Shown here in pieces: positions 6,605-12,552 of a stretch of DNA of 12,552 nucleotides. Source of the DNA: Halieaceae bacterium. Its GTDB lineage: Bacteria; Pseudomonadota; Gammaproteobacteria; Pseudomonadales; Halieaceae. The notes under the pieces are model-generated. The model had not been told where the DNA came from. It was given only the letters and a program-made list of their open reading frames with translations, and did no database searches. Made by a program: the position numbers and the translations under genes. The stretch spans positions 1 to 12,552 of the forward strand of contig WTHO01000099.1 in the NCBI GenBank assembly GCA_011523115.1. The letters run 5' to 3'. Numbering within the stretch: the stretch's first letter is position 1; each line of letters opens with the position of its first letter.

Positions 6605-7879
6605 GTGTTTTTTGAGCGTCACCGCGGCGGTGAGCACGCCGTGCTTGTGCAGTTGCAGTTTGCCGGCGCAGAGCGCGATCTCAGTCTTCTGGAGTTTGAG
6701 GAGCTGGTCGCTTCGGCGGGTGGTCATCCCGTGGCGACCATCACCGGGTCGCGGAGCGCACCCCACGCCCGCACCTTCATCGGTGAGGGAAAGCTGGAGG
6801 AAATCGCAGCGGCCTGCCGCCAACATGACGCCCAGCTGGTGATCTTCAACCACGCGTTGAGCCCCAGTCAGGAGCGCAATCTGGAAAAGGCACTGTCATG
6901 CCGGGTCTTGGCCAGAACGGGTTTGATACTGGATATTTTCGCCCAGCGCGCGCGCACGCACGAAGGCAAATTGCAGGTAGAGCTGGCACAGTTGACTCAC
7001 ATGAGCACTCGGCTTGTGCGAGGCTGGACCCACCTCGAGCGGCAAAAAGGGGGAATTGGTCTGCGCGGGCCCGGTGAGACACAGCTCGAGACAGATCGCC
7101 GGTTACTGCGTGTCCGAATCAAATCCATACAGTCGCGTCTGGAGCGGGTGAGAAATCAGCGAGAGCAAAGTCGCCGCGCGAGAAAACGTGCGGAACTCCC
7201 TGTGCTGTCCCTCGTCGGTTACACCAATGCAGGTAAATCAACGCTGTTTAATCGCGTGACGCGATCACAGGTTTATGCTGAGGATCAATTGTTCGCCACA
7301 CTGGATCCGACTCTGGCGCGGGTTGATATCGATCATCTCGGACCCGTGTTGTTTGCCGATACGGTGGGATTTATTTCCGATTTGCCGACCACGCTGGTGG
7401 AGGCGTTCAAGGCGACACTCGAGGAAACGGCCAGCGCAAGCCTGCTTTTACACGTGGTGGATATATCGGCGTCGAACCGCGATGAATTGATGGCCGATGT
7501 CGAGGCGGTTTTGGGTGAAATCGGTGCCGATAAATTGCCTCAGTTACTGATACTGAACAAGTTGGATCTCATCGATCAGGCCCCACGTATAGTGCGGGAT
7601 GAATCGGGCAGACCCACTGCCGTTTACCTGTCCGCGGTGAGCGGCGAGGGTGTGGACCTGCTGTTCGAGGCGATCCGTGAGCGCTTGTCGGTGACGTTTT
7701 TCGACGAGGAGATCAGGCTGGACCCTGACCGTGCGAAATTGCGTGCCGCCCTGTATGAGATGGGTGCGGTGTGTACCGAGCAGTGGGAGTCGGACGGTAG
7801 CAGTCGGCTACACGTGCGTCTGCCACTCACCGACTGGCAAAGGCTGAATCCCCAGCTTGATGAGCAAAGAACGGGCTGA
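6605..7879 (+). CDS. hflX: ribosome-dissociating GTPase HflX
   Basis: HflX binds 50S subunits and splits stalled 70S ribosomes in stress such as heat. In 424 residues (E. coli 426) it shows the N-terminal HflX domain with ITGSR (46-50) and GEGK (60-63), HALSPSQERNLE (83-94), ILDIFAQRARTHEGKLQVEL (108-127), the signature GGIGLRGPGETQLETDRR (149-166), a coiled-coil linker (about 167-198), then the GTPase motifs G1 GYTNAGKST (205-213), G2 ATLDPT (231-236), G3 DTVGF (252-256), G4 NKLD (318-321) and G5 SAVSGEG (343-349). A short C-terminal domain follows. The GTG start gives MFFERHRGGEHAVLV, aligning with the E. coli N-terminus; it has no clear Shine-Dalgarno. It follows hfq by 37 bp. Confidence 0.97.
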   Translation: MFFERHRGGEHAVLVQLQFAGAERDLSLLEFEELVASAGGHPVATITGSRSAPHARTFIGEGKLEEIAAACRQHDAQLVIFNHALSPSQERNLEKALSCRVLARTGLILDIFAQRARTHEGKLQVELAQLTHMSTRLVRGWTHLERQKGGIGLRGPGETQLETDRRLLRVRIKSIQSRLERVRNQREQSRRARKRAELPVLSLVGYTNAGKSTLFNRVTRSQVYAEDQLFATLDPTLARVDIDHLGPVLFADTVGFISDLPTTLVEAFKATLEETASASLLLHVVDISASNRDELMADVEAVLGEIGADKLPQLLILNKLDLIDQAPRIVRDESGRPTAVYLSAVSGEGVDLLFEAIRERLSVTFFDEEIRLDPDRAKLRAALYEMGAVCTEQWESDGSSRLHVRLPLTDWQRLNPQLDEQRTG

Positions 7880-7890
7880 GCTGGAGGCTC

Positions 7891-7973
7891 GGGCACGCGC
7901 TGACTGATGCCCGCGTAAACTGCCGCGCAGGGTGTTGCGGAGTGGGCAGTCAGCGGCATGCATGGGCGTGCTC
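7891..7973 (+). other. large potential RNA stem-loop between hflX and hflK
   Basis: Nested inverted repeats span 83 bases. The outer arm pairs 7891-7898 with 7966-7973 (8 bp, one G-U). The next arm pairs GCTGACTG (7899-7906) with CAGTCAGC (7947-7954), all Watson-Crick; it extends to 9 bp with 7898/7955 if the outer arm is open. Then CCC 7910-7912 pairs with GGG 7944-7946 after a 3-base bulge, and an inner hairpin CTGC/GCAG (7920-7923, 7927-7930) caps it. A bulge at 7955-7965 contains the palindrome GCATGC. There is no T-run after it, so it is not a typical intrinsic terminator. It may be a processing site, a Rho-independent variant, or a small RNA. No family is recognised. Confidence 0.45.
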
Positions 7974-8028
7974 TGATTTAAATTACGTTGTGGCTCGGGC
8001 GATCGTCAGCAAGAGCCTCGAACCTGTC

Positions 8029-8052
8029 GCCGGGTTTGTTAGACTACCCGGC
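8029..8052 (+). promoter_or_regulatory. candidate hflK promoter with flanking dyad
   Basis: TAGACT (8040-8045, four of six to TATAAT) is a candidate -10 box. A weak -35 (TCGAAC, 8018-8023) lies 16 bases upstream. The -10 sits inside an inverted repeat, GCCGGG (8029-8034) and CCCGGC (8047-8052), separated by 12 bases, which could be an operator or a coincidental hairpin. The predicted start near 8051-8053 would give a leader of about 22 nt with the GAGGAA Shine-Dalgarno (8061-8066). Confidence 0.35.
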
Positions 8053-8060
8053 CTGTCAAT

Positions 8061-8066
8061 GAGGAA
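8061..8066 (+). promoter_or_regulatory. hflK ribosome binding site
   Basis: GAGGAA lies seven bases before the ATG at 8074. It decides the start against the much earlier in-frame GTG at 7942, which would add 44 residues not seen in HflK proteins and run through the structured spacer. Confidence 0.7.
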
Positions 8067-8073
8067 GCGACTT

Positions 8074-9231
8074 ATGTCATGGAATGAGCCCGGGGGTGGT
8101 AATAAGGGCCCCCGCGATCCCTGGGGCGGAGGCAATCAAGGCCCGCCGGATCTGGATGAAGCTTTTAAAAAGCTCCAGCAACGCCTCGCCGGCATGTTCG
8201 GCGGCGGTCGTGGCGGGAGTGGTCCGGCCAAAGGCGGACTCTCCGGTGCGCTGCTGGGCATGGTGTTTGGCGGCGTGGCGCTGGTCTGGGGTCTGATGGG
8301 TTTCTATCAGCTCGACGAGCAGGAGCGTGCCGTCGTGCTCAGGTTTGGTGAATACCATGCCACACTCACCCCGGGTCTTCAGTGGAATCCACCGTTGGTC
8401 GACGAGGTCATCAAGGTCAACACGACCAAGGTCCGTGCCGCTGGCCTGCGCGAAGTCATGCTGACTCAGGATGAAAATATTGTAGAAGTCAGCATGTCGG
8501 TTCAGTACGTCATCGACAATCCAGAGCATTTTGTGTTGCAAGTGCGCGACCCGGAGGTTTCACTTCAACACGCTGCTCAAAGCGCACTGCGTCACGTGGT
8601 GGGTGGTACAACAATGGATTTGGCCCTAACAGAGGGGCGCGCCGCAATCGCATTCGATGTTCGAGATCGTTTACAGCAGTACCTCGACGATTACACCACG
8701 GGCATCCGAGTTTCCACGATTAATATCGATGAGTCGAAGCCGCCGGCTCAAGTGCAGGGGGCCTTCGACGATGTGATCAAGGCGCGTGAAGACGAGGAGC
8801 GTGTCAAGAACGAAGCGCAATCCTACGCCAACGGTATCGTGCCGGAGGCGCGCGGGCGAGCTCAGCGAATGTTGGAAGAATCCAACGCTTATCGTGATCA
8901 GGTGATTGCGCGCGCAGATGGCGAAGCCCAGCGCTTCGAGCAGTTGTTGAGTGAGTATCGTAAAGCGCCCGAAGTGACGCGGGAGCGCCTCTACATCGAC
9001 GCCGTTCAGACCGTGTTTTCGAACACCAACAAGGTCATGGTGGACGTCGATGGCGGTAACAATGTGCTGTATTTGCCGCTCGATAAGATGGTGCCGAACG
9101 CTGGTCAGCCGCGAAGTACAGCCGGCAGAGCAGCTGTAAGTGAGCGCGATATGCGAGAGATCGCGGATCAGGTGACGGAGCAATTACGCCGTGATCTGGA
9201 TGCGGCCGCTGCGAGAAGGGGAGGGCGCTGA
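8074..9231 (+). CDS. hflK: FtsH modulator HflK (SPFH-domain membrane protein)
   Basis: HflK, with HflC, forms the large periplasm-facing SPFH complex that encloses and modulates the inner-membrane protease FtsH. The 385-residue protein begins MSWNEPGGGNKGPRDPWGGG, the typical Gly/Pro-rich N-terminus, then QGPPDLDEAFKKLQQRL (22-38), one transmembrane segment (about 57-79), the SPFH/band-7 domain (about 80-270; ERAVVLRFGEY 84-94, MLTQDENIVEVSM 129-141), a coiled-coil rich in A/E/R (about 236-300) and KAPEVTRERLYI (297-308). The C-terminal tail is shorter than in E. coli (419 aa), which ends in a long Ser/Asn-rich stretch. The start is fixed by GAGGAA at 8061-8066. Two bases separate it from hflC. 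Confidence 0.97.
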   Translation: MSWNEPGGGNKGPRDPWGGGNQGPPDLDEAFKKLQQRLAGMFGGGRGGSGPAKGGLSGALLGMVFGGVALVWGLMGFYQLDEQERAVVLRFGEYHATLTPGLQWNPPLVDEVIKVNTTKVRAAGLREVMLTQDENIVEVSMSVQYVIDNPEHFVLQVRDPEVSLQHAAQSALRHVVGGTTMDLALTEGRAAIAFDVRDRLQQYLDDYTTGIRVSTINIDESKPPAQVQGAFDDVIKAREDEERVKNEAQSYANGIVPEARGRAQRMLEESNAYRDQVIARADGEAQRFEQLLSEYRKAPEVTRERLYIDAVQTVFSNTNKVMVDVDGGNNVLYLPLDKMVPNAGQPRSTAGRAAVSERDMREIADQVTEQLRRDLDAAAARRGGR

Positions 9232-9233
9232 TC

Positions 9234-10106
9234 ATGACTAAACAATCTTTTGTCGGCGTATTGGTGGCCATCATTGTCGTGGTGCTCTCCAACAGCCTGT
9301 ATGTGATTCGGGAAACCCAGCGAGGTGTGCTTCTGAAGTTTGGTGAAGTGGTGGACCCGGATTTGAGGCCGGGACTGCACCTGAAGGTGCCCTTCGTAAA
9401 CAGCGTGCGGAAGTTTGACGGCCGCATTCTGACGGTGGACAGTAGCCCCGAGCGCTTTTTTACCCAAGAGAAGAAAGCACTCATCGTGGACTCCTACGCC
9501 AAGTTCCGGGTTACCGATACGGCCAAGTACTACACCGCGACCAATGGTGAGGAGAACCGTGCTGCGGGCTTGCTGTCTCAGCGGATCAACGACGGTCTTC
9601 GCAATCAGGTGGCAGTGCGTACGGTCCAGGAGGTCGTCTCGGGGCAGCGGGACGAATTGATGCAGGCTATCACTGCACAGCTGAATGAGTTAGCCAACGA
9701 AGAATTGGGTGTGGAAGTGATCGACGTGCGCGTCAAGAAGATTGACCTGCCGCCCGACGTATCAGAATCCGTGTACCGCAGAATGAACGCCGAGCGAGAA
9801 AAAGAAGCACGAGAGCTTCGATCTGAAGGTAAGGAATTGGCGGAAGGGATCCGCGCGGCGGCGGATCGTGAAGTGACGGTCATTGAGGCTAACGCGTTCC
9901 GCGATGCTGAGATTGTCCGCGGTAATGGTGATGCTGAGGCAACGCGTATTTATGCCGAGGCCTTCAATCAGGACCCCGAGTTTTACTCCTTTGTCAGGAG
10001 TTTGCAGGCCTATCGGGAGACGTTTAATGCTGGCAGTGATGTCATGCTGCTGCAGCCCGACAGTCAGTTTTTTCAATACCTGCGGGATCCAAAGTCCAGC
10101 GACTGA
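9234..10106 (+). CDS. hflC: FtsH modulator HflC (SPFH-domain membrane protein)
   Basis: HflC is the partner of HflK in the FtsH-HflKC complex. The 290 residues contain one N-terminal transmembrane segment (about 6-25, VGVLVAIIVVVLSNSLYVI), then the SPFH domain starting RETQRGVLLKFGEV (26-39), PGLHLKVPFV (46-55), KKALIVDSYAKFRV (79-92) and LGVEVIDVRVKKIDLP (158-173). An E/R/A-rich coiled coil (about 180-235) carries GNGDAEATRIYAEAF (233-247), followed by PEFYSFVRSLQAY and the C-terminal LLQPDSQFFQYL. E. coli HflC (334 aa) has an extra insertion in the SPFH domain of about 40 residues that is missing here, as in many relatives. The Shine-Dalgarno GGGGAGGG (9218-9225) lies in the hflK end. The hflK stop and this ATG are two bases apart, consistent with co-translation. 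Confidence 0.97.
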   Translation: MTKQSFVGVLVAIIVVVLSNSLYVIRETQRGVLLKFGEVVDPDLRPGLHLKVPFVNSVRKFDGRILTVDSSPERFFTQEKKALIVDSYAKFRVTDTAKYYTATNGEENRAAGLLSQRINDGLRNQVAVRTVQEVVSGQRDELMQAITAQLNELANEELGVEVIDVRVKKIDLPPDVSESVYRRMNAEREKEARELRSEGKELAEGIRAAADREVTVIEANAFRDAEIVRGNGDAEATRIYAEAFNQDPEFYSFVRSLQAYRETFNAGSDVMLLQPDSQFFQYLRDPKSSD

Positions 10107-10130
10107 TTGCGTCAATGCCAGGGCGTGAAT

Positions 10131-10157
10131 AGTTGGGCGTGCGGTGCACGCCCAACT
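10131..10157. repeat. perfect 12-bp inverted repeat between hflC and hisZ
   Basis: AGTTGGGCGTGC (10131-10142) and GCACGCCCAACT (10146-10157) are exact reverse complements around a GGT spacer, 25 bp after the hflC stop. As RNA this is a very stable hairpin, but no T-run follows on either strand, so it is not a standard intrinsic terminator. It could still cause termination or protect the hflKC message 3' end, or be a protein-binding dyad upstream of the candidate hisZ promoter. No repeat family is recognised. Confidence 0.6.
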
Positions 10158-10174
10158 CATATCGACCACCCCTA

Positions 10175-10183
10175 TGTTATTCT
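10175..10183 (+). promoter_or_regulatory. candidate hisZ-purA promoter (extended -10)
   Basis: TGTTATTCT reads as an extended -10 element: TG, one base, then TATTCT (four of six to TATAAT). No convincing -35 lies upstream, which is acceptable for extended -10 promoters. The predicted start near 10190 leaves a leader of about 36 nt before the hisZ ATG. The dyad at 10131-10157 lies just upstream, where a regulator could bind. Confidence 0.35.
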
Positions 10184-10225
10184 TCTCGGGAGCGCCTGCG
10201 GCAGCACATCCTGACGGATATCACC

Positions 10226-12552
<2,327 letters not shown>

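Noticed and set aside
7942..8073. A 44-residue N-terminal extension of HflK from a GTG at 7942
   Set aside because: HflK proteins begin at the M-S/A-W-N motif; the ATG at 8074 has a good Shine-Dalgarno and the extension runs through the structured spacer.
7964..10141. GGGCGTG repeated in both spacers around hflKC (7964, 10121, 10135)
   Set aside because: A 7-mer is expected about once per strand in a window of this size and composition, and another copy lies within purA (11568), so it is not evidence of a shared element.
10133..10225. An upstream start for HisZ at 10133
   Set aside because: It lies within the 12-bp hairpin, adds residues unlike HisZ, and the ATG at 10226 gives the expected N-terminus.

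Overview
The window carries a conserved gammaproteobacterial housekeeping cluster in the order orn (3' part) / queG (opposite strand) / tsaE / amiB / mutL / miaA / hfq / hflX / hflK / hflC / hisZ / purA (5' part). Gene order, roughly 55-60% GC, a stand-alone hisZ before purA, an AmiB with a C-terminal LysM domain and a MutL with an endonuclease motif all point to a free-living gammaproteobacterium on the Pseudomonas/Cellvibrionales side rather than an enteric. A marine Halieaceae-like organism is my guess from general familiarity, not something the sequence proves. I see no mobile element, CRISPR array, tRNA or rRNA, and no accessory island.

Layout. Positions 2-367 encode the C-terminal two thirds of oligoribonuclease, convergent with queG (1501-419, minus). 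queG and tsaE are divergent across only 46 bp. From 1548 to 6196, tsaE-amiB-mutL-miaA are packed head to tail with gaps of 1-2 bp or a 4-bp overlap, so they look like one transcription unit. A 125-bp spacer with an intrinsic-terminator-like hairpin and promoter-like sequences separates miaA from hfq (6322-6567). hflX follows after 37 bp. A 194-bp spacer holding a large potential RNA structure and a candidate promoter precedes hflK-hflC (8074-10106). A 119-bp spacer with a perfect 12-bp inverted repeat precedes hisZ, whose stop overlaps the purA start (ATGA); purA runs off the right edge.

Function. Three genes modify tRNA anticodon loops (queG: queuosine-34; tsaE: t6A-37; miaA: i6A-37). hfq with orn covers small-RNA action and end-stage RNA decay. 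hflX is a ribosome-splitting GTPase. hflK/hflC form the membrane SPFH complex that controls FtsH. amiB splits septal peptidoglycan, mutL does mismatch repair, hisZ controls the first step of histidine synthesis and purA the first step from IMP to AMP.

I found no evidence of a new system. The parts worth a second look are the intergenic spacers (structured elements, possible leaderless divergent start sites, hfq leader), plus two cluster genes that are absent here compared with E. coli or Pseudomonas.
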